This document shows, piece by piece, positions 1-12,411 of a DNA stretch of 64,000 bases. The notes beneath the pieces were generated by a model. The model was not told the origin of the DNA. It worked only from the letters and a program-made list of their open reading frames with translations, and did no database searches. A program made the position numbers and the translations under genes. Origin of the DNA: Colias croceus (taxonomy: Eukaryota; Arthropoda; Insecta; Lepidoptera; Pieridae); contig NC_059558.1 of NCBI RefSeq assembly GCF_905220415.1, positions 570,501 to 634,500 of the forward strand. The letters are read 5' to 3'. Each line of letters opens with the position of its first letter. The stretch's first letter is position 1.

Positions 1-126
1 TGTATCATAGGAATAAGCTTCTTTTTATTCTTATTATTTTTCTTTTATTTCTTTTATTTTTTCCTTTGTAAATGTATATCATGATGTGATTTTGACAATA
101 AATGTGTTTATTATTATTATTATACA
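1..126 (+). repeat. Possible retroelement or transcript 3' tail
   Basis: AATAAATGTGTTTATTATTA followed by (ATT)n at 105-124 looks like the tail of a non-LTR retroelement cut by the window edge. No coding part is visible. Confidence 0.3.
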
Positions 127-391
127 AAGTTTCTCAATTTTGATTCTATTTCACTTCCTTAGGGGTCGATATAAAAACTCCTTGTTAAATCTCGGGGCTA
201 CAAAAATCTCCATGCCAATTAGGTTGGCTTTAATCGATAATCCGGGGAAGCGCAACAGACAATATTTACATATATTTATGATGTACGTAATGATATCAAA
301 ACAATTTCAAAATAAAAGAACTATCCAACTAAACTTAGAATTAGCGCTCTTGTATTGTAATAATCATTATATTCTATTAAATATTAGGTAA

Positions 392-1756
392 GTTGATATA
401 TCAATAATTAGGGTAAGTTTAAAAATCCACCCAAACGTACCTAACTATTCAGCCGATTTTATAATATGTAATATTTTCTGTAGTTGGCCTACGAAAAATT
501 GTTTCAACAATTAATCGTATTTTAAATTTGTTTATTTATTTTTTGTTAAATTCATAATTTCTTCTCTGTAGTTGCATTAAAAATACGTATATAATACACT
601 GTTACAAATATTGGTTTTATTTAAATATAGAGATAATCCATGTGAATTTTTACAATTTTTCTTCTTCCATATTATTTTATCTTCTAATATTATCTGGAAT
701 AATTTATCATAAATTAAGTATATTTTATCATAATATTATAGTTATATACAGAAATTCAGCCAAGCTGCGGCCGTTTGGCTCTTAATAACTTTGGCGTTTG
801 AACAATTTTCGGACGGAATTTCCGAATAGGTATAATGAGAGCTCGTTAAATATGTTTGTGTTTATAATAAGCTTATGCTTGTAGCCAATTTATCTTACTT
901 CTTTCTTGGGAAGTTCTATGAAACAAGTTATATTTTTTATGCTAATATTTCAAATATGGAAATTTTTTGTAAAGCTGTTTTTTAACTAATGTTACAAGAA
1001 AAATAAGGAAAGCAATAATTGAGAAACTTTTTATCATTAAAAAGCTTTTAACTATTCTATTATTAAGATTCATTATTTTAATCTTTGAGAATCACATTCG
1101 TACTACTAAAATGGCTATATACAAGCAAGCGAAGACAGTACTAAAGAAATATTAATCCTGAGCACGGCGTTATTTATGATTGTGATGTGAAAAGGAAAAT
1201 CTATTTTCTTGTAGATTTTCTTAAATCATGACTTATACATTATAGGTAATAAATACCAATTATCGAATTTAAAAAATGTGAAATTCTCAATACTCATATA
1301 TATATATATATATTTATTACGCAATTTGTAGGACAATATGTCTGTTGAATTATATAAACATTAACTAAGTGAAAACAAAAAAATCAGCTTGTTAGTAATC
1401 ATTTATGATGACCTCGTTATCGATACACTTTGGAAAGGGGGACTCTTTGAACCAACCATAGATTTTGTAGGACAAATATTTTTTCGAATACTTAATCTTG
1501 AGATTGAACAAAAAAAAAATTCAGTTAGTAATAAATATTTGAGAACCACCAAATCAAAAAATTTTATCCTTGTTATCTCTGTTAGCTACCACAATCGAGA
1601 CTTTCGTACACGAAATTATTGGGCGTCTCATCAAAATAAAGCTACGTAAACGGAAAATTAGCTTGATAGCTTAGTCACTTGCAAAAATGGGCGATGTATC
1701 CTGAAATTATAATATTCTCTAACTAAAATAATACGTCTGCGAGTTGTTTTCTTAGA
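392..1756. other. AT-rich DNA, nothing supported
   Basis: Only short chance frames and a (TA)n tract near 1297-1312. Confidence 0.6.
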
Positions 1757-1990
1757 GCCATCTAGTGGTGAATAGACTACAAAGGCAAACATTGTTTATT
1801 AGTAAACTCGCCATCTAGTGGTAAATAGATTACAAAACAAACATTATTTATTAGTAAACGCGCCATCTACTGGTGAATAGATTACAAAGGCAAACATTGT
1901 TTATTAGTAAACACGCCATCTAGTGGTAAATAGATTGCAAAAGCAAACATTATTTATTAGAAAGCGCGCTATCTATCGTAAATTGTGCGA
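1757..1990. repeat. 53-bp tandem repeat, about 4.4 copies
   Basis: Units start at 1757, 1810, 1862, 1915 and 1968 with GCCATCTAGTGGTRAATAG, then ATTACAAAGGCAAACATT and GTTTATTAGTAAACNC. The last copy is degenerate. The GCCATCTAGTGG motif is widespread in insect repeats. Confidence 0.9.
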
Positions 1991-2120
1991 ACTATTACAA
2001 AACCAAAGCTTTTTCTATTGTAAAGTTGCAGCTCTATGTACAGCCAGATGGCAGCATATGTATAGTTCATAGTGAAAAATATAGAGCCTAATGTCGCAAT
2101 ATGTATGTTATCAATAAATT

Positions 2121-2318
2121 GCTGTGCCGCGCGGTTTCACCCGCGTGGCTCCGCTCCTGTTGGTCGCGTGATAACATAATATAGCTTTAATTACTCGTGG
2201 ATAATGTAGCTTTCGAATGGTGAAAGAATTTTTAAAATCGGTCCAGTAGTTTATGAGCCTATTCATTACAATCAAACAAACAAACAAAGTTTTCCTCTTT
2301 ATAATATTAGTGTAGATA
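2121..2318 (+). repeat. SINE-like repeat family B
   Basis: Starts GCTGTGCCGCGCGGTTTCAC, core AAATCGGTCCAGTAGTTTAT, end TTTATAATATTAGTGTAGAT. The minus-strand frame across it (2111-2323) is a shadow. Confidence 0.75.
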
Positions 2319-2475
2319 ATCACAGTCTAGTTGATCTGAGGCAAATCTAGAAACAGCTCCCAATATACGTAGATATATCGCAATGTCCCAATAACGTAAA
2401 ACTCTGCTATTTTGTTGCGATGCGATGCGAATAAATTTCAATGGTTGTAAATAATAGCAATGGTTGTAAATCGAG

Positions 2476-2545
2476 CTACTTACCATAGGTACTAATGTAC
2501 CTATGGTAAGTAGGTATTACCTATGGTTATAATTAACCATAGGTA
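2476..2545. repeat. Two adjacent cruciform-type inverted repeats
   Basis: First: perfect 17-bp arms (CTACTTACCATAGGTAC) at 2476-2492 and 2497-2513 with loop TAAT. Second: perfect 12-bp arms (TACCTATGGTTA) at 2518-2529 and 2534-2545, again with loop TAAT. A third half (CATAGGTAAT) follows near 2550. Confidence 0.85.
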
Positions 2546-2719
2546 CTTCATAGGTAATAACTTTTGCATTTTAATAATATGAGTAGGATAAGTTTAAATT
2601 TATAAAATTTAACGCAATGATTATACTCCCACCATCTCTGTTTTTTCTATAATTTTTTTAATGTATCGCAACCATTTTATAAAGTCATAATCGTATCATG
2701 AAAATAATAAGGAATATCT

Positions 2720-2905
2720 ACATAGTATAAAACAAAGTCGCTTTCTCATATTACTTGCTCTGTGGCTTTCTCGGTCCCTTTTCAGTCTTTACAACTACGC
2801 AACGGATTTTGATGCGGTTTTTTTAATAGATGGATTCAAGGGGAAGGTTTTATATAATTTATTAGATTTTAGACAAAGCGGGCGATGCAGCGGGTGATGA
2901 AAGCT
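2720..2905 (-). repeat. SINE-like repeat family C, reverse
   Basis: Contains CAACGGATTTTGATGCGGTT, TTAGATTTTAGACAAAGCGG and GCGATGCAGCGGG. Confidence 0.7.
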
Positions 2906-3159
2906 CATAAGTTAAAGATCATAAGCTGTATTTTATTTTACTCAGTGTGTTACTAGCGCCATCTGTTGATTATCGCAGATACGAACGTAATGAACCGATT
3001 TTGATTTTACTAAAATGTAAATTTTTAAGTGAATTCAATTGATTTTTGCCCTACCTTTTGCTCAGTATTACATAGTAAAGAATTGGTATATATAGTAAAA
3101 AGTATCCTACACAGGATTCTAGTATTGAGTAGTATTGCAATGTCTAACCCGGTCTAACC

Positions 3160-3310
3160 GGGCCTTAGACAAAGTAGTTAGAAAAGGCAAAAATGTATGG
3201 GATTGACATACTCCGCGTTAGATCACGTGGTCTATCTAATGTCAATCCCATACATTTTTGCGATTTCTAACTTCGTTATCGTTTTGTAATTGTTACTTTG
3301 TCTAAGGCCC
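3160..3310. mobile_element. 151-bp long-hairpin MITE
   Basis: Ends are GGGCCTTAGACAAAGTA inverted. Inside, a second pair (GCAAAAATGTATGGGATTGACAT) continues the stem, so nearly the whole element folds into one hairpin. No clear target duplication was found, so the superfamily is open. Confidence 0.82.
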
Positions 3311-4964
3311 CAGAGTTTATTCAAAACAACTTATCCTATTTTAATATATCTATTCATTAGGTCCAAAATGTGTTCATAAAATATTATTCAGATAACTACA
3401 TAATATTTGTATTGAAGTTGCTAAGGCAGAACAATTACTTTTGTCGATCCAACATATAGGTTCGACCACAGACTATTAATAATATACTAGGTTCGACGTT
3501 GGTAATAAAAGTCGGCTTTAAGGGCATAATAAAACCACAATGTAATTTTTTAATAAATTTATTAAATAAATAGTTAACTAAGTTATATTATCATTTTGAT
3601 TATATCCAACTTTTTAACCCACTTTTCCAACACCGACTAAGTGACGTCCCTCCTTCCCAGTAACTACAACGTGGCGTCCCCTCTTTTTGCACAACAACCC
3701 CCTTCACTGTGACCACATGGCCGATCGCGGCCGACAGCTGCTTCAAGTAGGTACAATACTCAGGTCTCAGATCAGTGGGTCGACACTTAGAACATCGTTT
3801 TGGTTAGGCTTCCATTATCAAGCAATTTTAAACTTCATTCAATTGACATACAGTTCAAATTATTTTGTACTTTTCAAAGACCTAAGGAAGAGTCTGTTCT
3901 GCCAACTTTTAGAAAAAATAAAAATATTTCTAATGTTGGCCTCTCCGATGTAATCATTTAATATTAGATTTAATATTTTAGTTTTAATTATTTATTATTA
4001 TTTCTTATTTTTTTTAAACCTTATTTTTGTACATTTTAATTTTAAGCTAATACATTAATAAATTATTTCTTTCTTTCTTCGATTTCTTGTCAATGGTTAA
4101 GACTTAAGCATAGACAACCTCTTGATGTTGATTTGTTGTTGGAAATTTGAATTCAAAATGATATAATTAAATAAATAATTGAAAATGGCGTTTTATTAAT
4201 TGTTTTGGTGGAAGATAAACAAAATCTGTCCTTCGTTTATCGTAGATTTTGTTACTTATTTACTCAGTTAATGTACAGTACATTGTATTTTTTTATTTGT
4301 TATATTTCTGACAAAAGTGAAAGAAGCACAAAAAGTGTTATGTGTAAACAATGTTAAAATCTTTGTGTAGTTAATAATTATTGTGATTTGTGACTAAGAC
4401 TCAGTATTTGCAATATATACCCAATGACTGTTCTATATAAGGAAGACATAATATATAAAACATAATAATTTTTACGAGAAAACTTCTCTATTACGTCATG
4501 TTCTGGCTGTAGAATCAATTGGAGAGGAGATATTATTATTGTTTTGTCCAAAGAAAACAACGACTTCTTACAATTTCAATATGGCGATTCGAACGGCAAC
4601 GATATATTGGAAATTTAGAACGAGATTTTAAAATAGAAATCCCGCAAAATATTTCAAGGAAAAGTATAAAATGTGAATCTAGTTGTATTCACATAATATT
4701 TAAGCCGAATTAAGTCCTACATGCCTTAAATAAAGATATTCAGTAAAATTAAAAATTTAAAATGGAATTATCCATTTTTGCTGATCATAGTGAGTTTTAA
4801 TATTATATAAAAATGTTATTATAATATAGGTAATTATTATTATATTATAATAAACTTATTGATCTACATTGTTGGTGTTTTATTTTTAATATTTAACCTA
4901 AGTAATACATGCATATGTGTGCGTGAGCTCAAAATCGAAGTACTGAGTGCCGTCTCTTCCTATA

Positions 4965-5024
4965 TTACTTGCTCTGTGACTCAGATAACTGCGGGTCCTT
5001 CTCGTGGACCGACGCTATTATTTC
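4965..5024 (-). pseudogene. Possible short terminal exon, minus strand
   Basis: After a good acceptor (TGTATTTTTGTGCAG) the minus strand reads 19 open codons, EIIASVHEKDPQLSESQSK, then TAA. It is in phase 0 and so is compatible with the island at 5653-5781. The last 20 or so bases (ATATTACTTGCTCTGTG) recur at about 2749 inside a dispersed repeat, so the segment may belong to a repeat and not to a gene. Low confidence. Confidence 0.18.
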
Positions 5025-5204
5025 CTGCACAAAAATACAGATATCTAAATGAATAATAATTATCAGCATGTGTTTTAGGAGATTTATAATTGAGGTGATC
5101 GAAAGTGATTGGGGCTTGTCGTTTCAGTTGTTCCGCCACAAAAACAGGAATTACATTCGGCTTTGTGAACTTGAACAGACTTGATTGATGATATTTCGCA
5201 CTAA

Positions 5205-5366
5205 TCACTACATAATATAAACCAAAGTCGCTTTTTCTGTCCTAACTACGTAACTACGCAACGGATTTTGATGCGGTTTTTTAAGTAGATAAGAGTGATT
5301 GAAGAGGAAGGATATCATTAGGTTTTAGACAAAGCGGGCGAAGCCGCGGGCGGTAAGCTAGTGATA
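5205..5366 (-). repeat. SINE-like repeat family C, reverse
   Basis: Contains AACCAAAGTCGCTTTTTCTG, CAACGGATTTTGATGCGGTT and CGAAGCCGCGGGCGGTAAGC. Confidence 0.72.
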
Positions 5367-5652
5367 TAATAAAACTATGATAGTTATTCGCACACAATAA
5401 TGTAATAACATTATTTGTTAGCCACTGCGTAGCGCGAGATGCACGTATGCGGCTTTTGTATGCGTGGCGAGTGAAGCGAGCGCAGTAGGCGCAGGCGCAA
5501 GCCGTATGCGCAGCCCTAGCATGTGTAGCCAACGATCCCAATGCTGCCGCAGTAGCTTTTTCTCACTAACCAGTGTTTTGTGTTCTTGTTTGTGTATATG
5601 TTGATGTAAACAACTGTTTGCTGACCTTAATTAAATAAATAATTAAATAAAC

Positions 5653-5781
5653 CTGCTGTGTATGTGGCGCATCATCCGGCACATTCTTCAGCAACCGATA
5701 ATTCGGTAGCGCCTGCAGGAACCGCACTATATCATCATCAGTCAACCACCGTGCAGCTCTAGCTGGATGCGCAGGGGCAAA
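5653..5781 (-). pseudogene. Coding-like island, possible exon or captured gene fragment
   Basis: On the minus strand this 129-bp segment is one open frame of 43 codons with strongly protein-like content, including ARWLTDDDIVRFLQALPNY and NVPDDAPHTQQ. It ends at CAGCAG|GTTTAT, a possible but weak donor, in phase 0. Upstream, an in-frame TAG lies 12-15 bases before the proposed first codon, and the only AG available (TATCTGAG) lacks a pyrimidine tract, so the 5' boundary is poor. The WLTDDDI pattern recalls the start of ULP1/C48-type cysteine proteases carried by some DNA transposons, but that is a weak resemblance. It could be a lone exon, a retained transposon fragment or a captured exon. Confidence 0.35.
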
Positions 5782-5789
5782 CTCAGATA

Positions 5790-8700
5790 CCTACTTTTAC
5801 TTAGGTACTACGTTACAATTTACAAACACTTCGTTTGGGGAATTTCTTACAATACTTGTATGTAGGTTTTTGTACTTTTCTATTGAAGAACATTTTGAAG
5901 AATGATGTTCCATAACGATTTATTTACAATTATAGTAAGAAACGAATAACGATATTGAATCAAAGAAATTTCTAAAACTTTAGTTTCTTGACTTGATAGA
6001 TATTTTGTTTCACTTTTGGTCATGAACTGTGACGTTACACAAAGCGCGCCAAATGGCCGCGTCGTTTGAATTTATCGATTTGAGTTGGGTTTTTTAAAAC
6101 ATTTTTTTATGTACTTCTTATTACTTTTTGGCTGCATAAATTTTTCTCCCTTTTATAAAATGTTAAACTATCGGATAAAAAAATAAAAAATATCATGAAC
6201 ATATTGCCTATTAAACGACGACTATCAATTACCTCGTATTCTAGCGTTAAAAAAATCAAACGAATTGTCCATGACTTTTTTGTAGTGTTACCAGATTTCA
6301 ATCTTTTCCCATTTATGTGTTGTACCGAGTACCGCAAGGAGTATATATTTTATTATATTCTGTAATTATTGAAACAATATTCAATAGGATAAGGAAATGA
6401 TAAGGCATATATTAATCTATTAGGTTGTAGTTTATTTCATCTCTCTTTATACTCATCAAGTTTCCAAAATGATTATTTCGCTTCATCAACTCAATTTTTA
6501 ATAAATTACTTGAATCGCTATCTTAAATTATTTTTTTATAATCAAACTAAGAAATAAATCGTATATCATTGACATACTGGATGTAAGGGTTTATTGGGAA
6601 ATTTTATTTATTAACTGGCAACTCAGTGTGTTTCGCACGAACGCAAGATGGCTGCCAATTTATGTGAACGCAAGGACGAATAGAAAACTCTTACGCGTTC
6701 GTTTGATAAAATATAATTTTTATTGTGATATTATTTTACCAATCGTTGTTTTAACATAGTGTATGTGTTTTTGTGTTATATGTTATTAGTTATCCATGTT
6801 TATAAAGTCATATGTGCAATATTGCTATAGAAGGCATTTAAAATGTTCAGTGTTGAATTGTGATGGTTATTTATGCAGTGATAGTTCTCCTTTGGGCGTA
6901 ATGATGCATGTTATTGGATGATATTGGTGATTTTACGTGAGTACATGTACTATTTTTATACTCGTATGTCATATAAGGATAGGATAAAGTGATTTTTTTA
7001 GTCGAAGAGTGTAACCTATTTGATTATATTGGTCGTTTTTATAGCGTGGCCAAAGTAGGCGCTGAGTCGTCGCCGGTTGTAACAATGCAGCTGTTCTCTT
7101 TACACGGTGCAGCCTTTTTTATACAAATCACTCGTAACATATTTCGAGCGTTCAATGACTGTTACTTCTGTAATTTATGTTATTGTTGAAAACAACATCT
7201 AAAATCTTGTATTTTGTGGTGAAAATGATGTTCATACTATTGTTAAATGTGGGATAATAGTCGATTTCACATGAAAAATCTAAAAAACTTACCCAAATAT
7301 AAGGATATACAATGTTTAAAACATATGGTTAATGACTTGTACATATATCATTGTAAATGCAAGCACTATGTTATCGTAATTATGATAAACCTACATCATT
7401 TAAATGCATAACATCTTCCACACAGAAATCTCGGGTTGTTTTCAATATAAATAAAAACAGAATCATTTTAAATCTATGTTAATGTGGCACCTAAGTGTAT
7501 TCTTAATTTTCAAAAAAATTTTCATGCAACACACTTTTCGTAAAACTTGACTAACTAACATATTTATTTTTAATAAATAAACTCATATTAAAATATCTTT
7601 AATTACCTGCCTAATGATAGTTAGTCTTTCATTTTGGGCATCTATAACACATTTTTATTTAATGTTTAAACCAGAATTCTGAATCCACATTCATTCTTTG
7701 TTTTATTTTTAGTTTTACAACAATCTTTCCACTTGATAACATTATCTTGATCAATTCGTCACCTTCCAAAATAGCAATTGCTCAAATACTTTGTAAAATT
7801 AATGTACATATTACAATACAAATTCTCATGTGCATAATCTACATAATATTCACACAATAATTATGAATTTATATGTATGAGTAAAATTTAATTTAATAAT
7901 TTATAATAATGCCCAACTTAAACTTAAATATGTAAAACATGTTAGTATGTATGTATATAACAAGTTAGCAATTAGCTAGTTTTTATAAATGATCCTCCCA
8001 ATATTTTAAATGCGAAAGAATAAGTAAGAATGTGTGAATGTAGGTTTGTTACTCTTTCACACCAAAACAACTGAATAAATGTTGATGATACTTAGCAGTG
8101 ATATAGCTTATGTACCAGAATAACACATAAGTTATAGAAAATTTGATATTTGAAAGGTTTTGATATAATAAACATCTCATAAAGAATCTCATAAAGAAGC
8201 ATGGCCAAAAAGTTCTGTAGGTATGTGTACAGTAATACGCTGTGACCTCATTTATTTGATAAAATTTTAAAGAGAAATTTATGTTATTTTTATGTACTCC
8301 ACAAAAGGCAATGGTAGATTATTTAAATTGATTTATAGGGCCATAAACATGCACTCCTGGCATGAATAAGGCTTTGTGCTCTACTTTCTACATAACATTA
8401 TGTTATAACAATGTGTTTGAATATAAAATGGTAACATTACCAGAATACATGAAAACTATACATAAAACACATTCTACTGAGTCCAGTATTTTCTAAACAT
8501 GCAGTTAGTTAAGTACCTACCTATATGTCGAAATCTTTTCTCAGATTGTAAGAAAGCTTTGGCTACCTATAATAATAATATTCAGGAATATTAATATTGA
8601 GTAGTTTTACCTATTCCTTCCTACAATAACTTGAAATTATGCATTAAGTATAACATATACTTGAAATATTGACATAGCTTTCATCCATATTAAAAGTGTA

Positions 8701-9324
8701 GTGTTGCTAATAAAAAATATGTACATCATTAAACCATCTTTGTAAAACATAATGAAATAAAATCAACTATGTAATAATCATTAATTAATTATTAATATTA
8801 TGCTCTTGATATTCAAAATATTGTATTGCTTTATTTTGGAAATTTGATATGTCTGTGGTCTGTATGCAAATTTTATATTAGTTTGTCTCAAAAAAGTCTT
8901 TTCATTTATTTTTACACTCGTCTCTAAAGCTAAAATAAAACTGGCTTAAATTTTTTTAATTTAAATTTACCATTTTCTTATAAAATACAGTAGTTTTTAA
9001 AATATGTTCTTGCATTATCAATTTAACCATAATTAAGTATGTACACTAATATTATCATTATGTAATTATTTATTTTATTTATTAAAATAAAATGTATTGT
9101 ATTACTTATTTGCATATTATTAACTATATCATTTTCTTGTTTCTATGTGCTTGTTAATCAAGTGAACTTTAAACATTATCCTATAAAAACGCAAATAAGT
9201 ATGCCTGTACAATGTACATGAAATAATTTAGCTATTGATAGAATAAAATCCTTAAAGGTAACAAAATCGTAATCAAAGTTAAGTAGTAAAAGTAATAAGT
9301 AGTATATCAAAATAACGGTTAGTC
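5790..9324. other. AT-rich DNA, no gene seen
   Basis: No repeat family member recognised, apart from the YY1-like motif near 6645. Listed frames here are short and low in complexity. Confidence 0.55.
6640..6665 (+). promoter_or_regulatory. YY1/Pho-like motif
   Basis: GCAAGATGGCTGCCAAT at 6645-6661 closely fits the AAGATGGC motif often found near transcription starts. A donor-like TAC|GTGAGTAC occurs about 275 bp downstream. No coding exon follows. Confidence 0.25.
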
Positions 9325-9468
9325 TGTGGTACTTGTTTTAGTTCTCTCCATAAGAACCATCATTGTTCAAGGAAAGTATTAAAAAAAATTAACGAAATCA
9401 GTTCAGCCGTTCTCAAGTTATGTGCTTACCAACACATTTTGCGATTCATTTTTCTATTATAGATAATG
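9325..9468 (+). repeat. Fragment of SINE-like family E
   Basis: Carries GTGGTACTTGTTTTAGTTCT, CTCCATAAGAACCATCATTG and CCAACACATTTTGCGATTCA, lacking the GC-rich start. Confidence 0.5.
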
Positions 9469-10985
9469 TTCTGTCATTTAAAACTATATGTTCGTTCACA
9501 ATTTATACATGTTTTCGTTTTTGCTAACTGAAATGTGTATTGTTTCGCAATTTTCTCACATTTCAATACAGTATGTGAAATACCGTGAACAATAACCGTT
9601 AAAATGATATTTTAACAATGACTTTAATTAATTTATTGTTACGGTGCGATATGTGACTAATGCTCTTGCAATTGCTTTTTACTGCCTTCTTTTTATGAGA
9701 GGATATTTCAAATATTTATTGTATAAGTTGCCCCATTGGTACAATATTTGAGTGTTAGTGTGCTTAGGTAGTGTTAGTGTGCCTATTTTTGATTCCCGAT
9801 CGTAAGGAATGCCCCACACCCCAACAACGGGATGTGGTATGTCACTTTTTATACACCAAAAACAAAGACAGCAACTAAATCTTTTAGTGAACCAAAAATG
9901 TTACTTATCATCATGATGATGACAAAAAATTTAATATTTTTCTTAGCACTAATAAAGAATTAAAATATATTTTTTCTTAGCACAAATAAAGAACAAACTT
10001 GGCTTGTCATGTAAATTAATTTTTTAGGAATTCCCCAAATGCTATAAATATGTCAATTATAGAACTGTTGTATTAAAATATTTGCAATTAAAGTGCATGC
10101 CATTGCTATTAATATCAACTGACACTGGCTGTCTGTCTGCAGCAGTAGATATAAATAACTTTATTTACATAGGAATGTGTTTTTAAATGTAAAACCTAGG
10201 AATCGAAAGTACTAAAAACAAAAATAAGTCCTACTAAATTATCAATGTGGGAATTGGCCAGTGTAATCAAATTACACTGCCTGCAAAGACCAGAATTGGT
10301 CTTTTAACGTCAACGAAAATTCTTTGCATTATTTTTTGAAAAAGTATGTATTATAGGTAAGTTATGAAAACACAAAGTTTTAAAGCGAGATGTAGTTAAA
10401 ATTATTACGTTATTGGAATATGAACAAGAAACGTGGATTTTTTGCTGACACTAGGTGATCAATGATCGTCCATTGCCTTCCGTGCCGAATTTCGTGCTAG
10501 CTCGAGTAGTTTCGCGATTTTGTGTTTAGTCAGTAGGTGAAAATCCTCCACATCTATTAGTTTAGCGTGTAAACGCTTCAATAAACGCGATTTGAGCCTA
10601 GTTACGGTAAAAAAATATGCTCCCAATGTAGGTAATAACTTGTATATTTATTTGTCCGTAATATCTACTAATAATATTAATACTACGTCAATTTATACGC
10701 CTCATAAGGGGAACACTTTCGACAAATGTTTACAGTTTAATAATAATTAATGGTATCATAATTCATAATATGTTAACGAATATTTACGCAGCGTATTTAC
10801 TTGAGCACACGAAACTGTTTATTTACCGAATATGGATTATTGAAACACGATAAAGTCAATGCAACATATTGGCGGTTCAGTGTAACCAAAAATTGGACGG
10901 AGTATTCACGAAAACTGATACACGTAAGCAGATATGTGGACTTTTTATTGATATTATTGTTGTTTTAATATAATTTTATATATGA
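9469..10985. other. AT-rich DNA with small hairpins
   Basis: A short direct duplication (TTTCTTAGCACWAATAAAGAA) at 9939-9993 and two small hairpins near 10258-10300 (CAGTGTAAT..ATTACACTG; AAAGACCA..TGGTCTTT). No gene seen. Confidence 0.55.
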
Positions 10986-11174
10986 ACTAACTTACCGCCC
11001 GCTTTGTCTAAAACCTAATAAATTATATACTCATCACTCTCCTCTTGAATCACTCTATCTATTTAAAAAAACCGCATCAAAATCCACTGCGTAGTTTTAA
11101 AGATTTAAGCATACAAAGGGACATAGGGACAGAGAAAGCGACTATGTTTTATACTATGTACTATATATAGTGAT
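10986..11174 (+). repeat. SINE-like repeat family C
   Basis: Starts CTAACTTACCGCCCGCTTTG with the hairpin half missing, then AAACCGCATCAAAATCCACT and GGGACAGAGAAAGCGACTAT. Confidence 0.72.
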
Positions 11175-11551
11175 AACTATGAATATTATTGGTAAAATGG
11201 GTAATAGTATTTATGGTTACGTATATAAAAATGAAAATACTTTACATATTATATTTTCGCAACATACTCTACTGTATTTGAACTAGGCAGGTAGATATAT
11301 TATGTACTTTGTATAATAATCCAATTTCTTTGAACGGCTCGAGCGTGAAAACATTATAACATAACACACAAGCTCATGTTATTTTCGCATTTGTAATATT
11401 ATTATAGATGTACATACACATTGTGAAGACCCACAGTTCGCGACCTATCACCCGAGATTATAAACTGTCAAATAACTGTGAATAACAACAAATCATTTAC
11501 TAGTTATTCGGAGTAGTATTATCTGATAGTTTATATGTATAGTTATAACTT

Positions 11552-11766
11552 ACTAGCTTTCCGCCGGGGGCTTCGCCCGCGGTTTCAAAGAAAAACTCGC
11601 ATAGTTCCCGTTCCCGTGGAATTTCTGGGATAAAACCTATCCTATATTACTCGTGGATAATGTAGCTTTCGAATGGTGAATCGGTCCAGTAGTTTATGAG
11701 CCTATTCATTACAATCAAACAAACAAACAAACAAAGTTTTCTTCTTTATAATATTAGTGTAGATAA
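11552..11766 (+). repeat. SINE-like repeat, family A 5' half joined to family B 3' half
   Basis: The first part (ACTAGCTTTCCGCC, CGCATAGTTCCCGTTCCCGT) is family A. From TATATTACTCGTGGATAATG on it matches the family B copy at 2121. Ends TTTATAATATTAGTGTAGAT. Confidence 0.7.
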
Positions 11767-12249
11767 GTATTTTACTACCTTTCATTATTATATTTTATAC
11801 TTACTGTTCAAACATGCCTTTCATGTCTCAAAGAAACGAGTATTTTTTAACATATCGATATTCAATCCAGTTTTCGCATGTACCATGGTACTCTGAATGA
11901 TAATAGCAATGGTTTTCTTCACTTCGTGCTTCAGTTTTTATATAAAACGAATATAACTGTTTCGAATGTTTTTGTATCGCTGATAGTCAGCACGTAGGCG
12001 ATGTACGTGATGCAGCGATGGTTTCAATAGTGAGTAATGCGATGAGAATGCACACAACTTTCGCCTTTCGCGGCATGCAATTTGGATTATAGTGGCATAC
12101 TAAGTTTGACACGATTTCGCTCGTTGTATCATCGAGAAGAATGCACTCGAGATGCGTTTAAATGACCCTTAATTAATTATCGATAGCTGTGTTTGTTTTG
12201 TTGTCATATTATGCCTTATTTAGTTAAAGAATAAAAAAACATATATTAA

Positions 12250-12408
12250 GGGCTGATTTTTCAATCGTTGGTTAAAACTGATTCATCGAATAACGTATTA
12301 AACTACCATTTCAAAAATGTATTTGACAGTTTACAGGTGACATTTTAAAATGTTCGTGTAATACTTTTAGGACGGATAAATTTTAACCAGGGATTGAAAA
12401 ATCGGCCC
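12250..12408. mobile_element. 159-bp MITE, TAA target duplication, copy 1
   Basis: Ends GGGCYGATTTTTCAATC followed by TGGTTAAAA, inverted; TAA on both flanks (12247-12249 and 12409-12411). The 3-bp TWA duplication and GGGC start fit a PIF/Harbinger-derived MITE. Confidence 0.82.
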
Positions 12409-12411
12409 TAA

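Noticed and set aside
4981..5208. 75-codon minus-strand frame (KFTKPNVIPVFVAEQ...)
   Set aside because: Partly protein-like, but it abuts a dispersed repeat and lacks recognisable domains; the in-phase exon-like segment at 4965-5024 uses a different frame.
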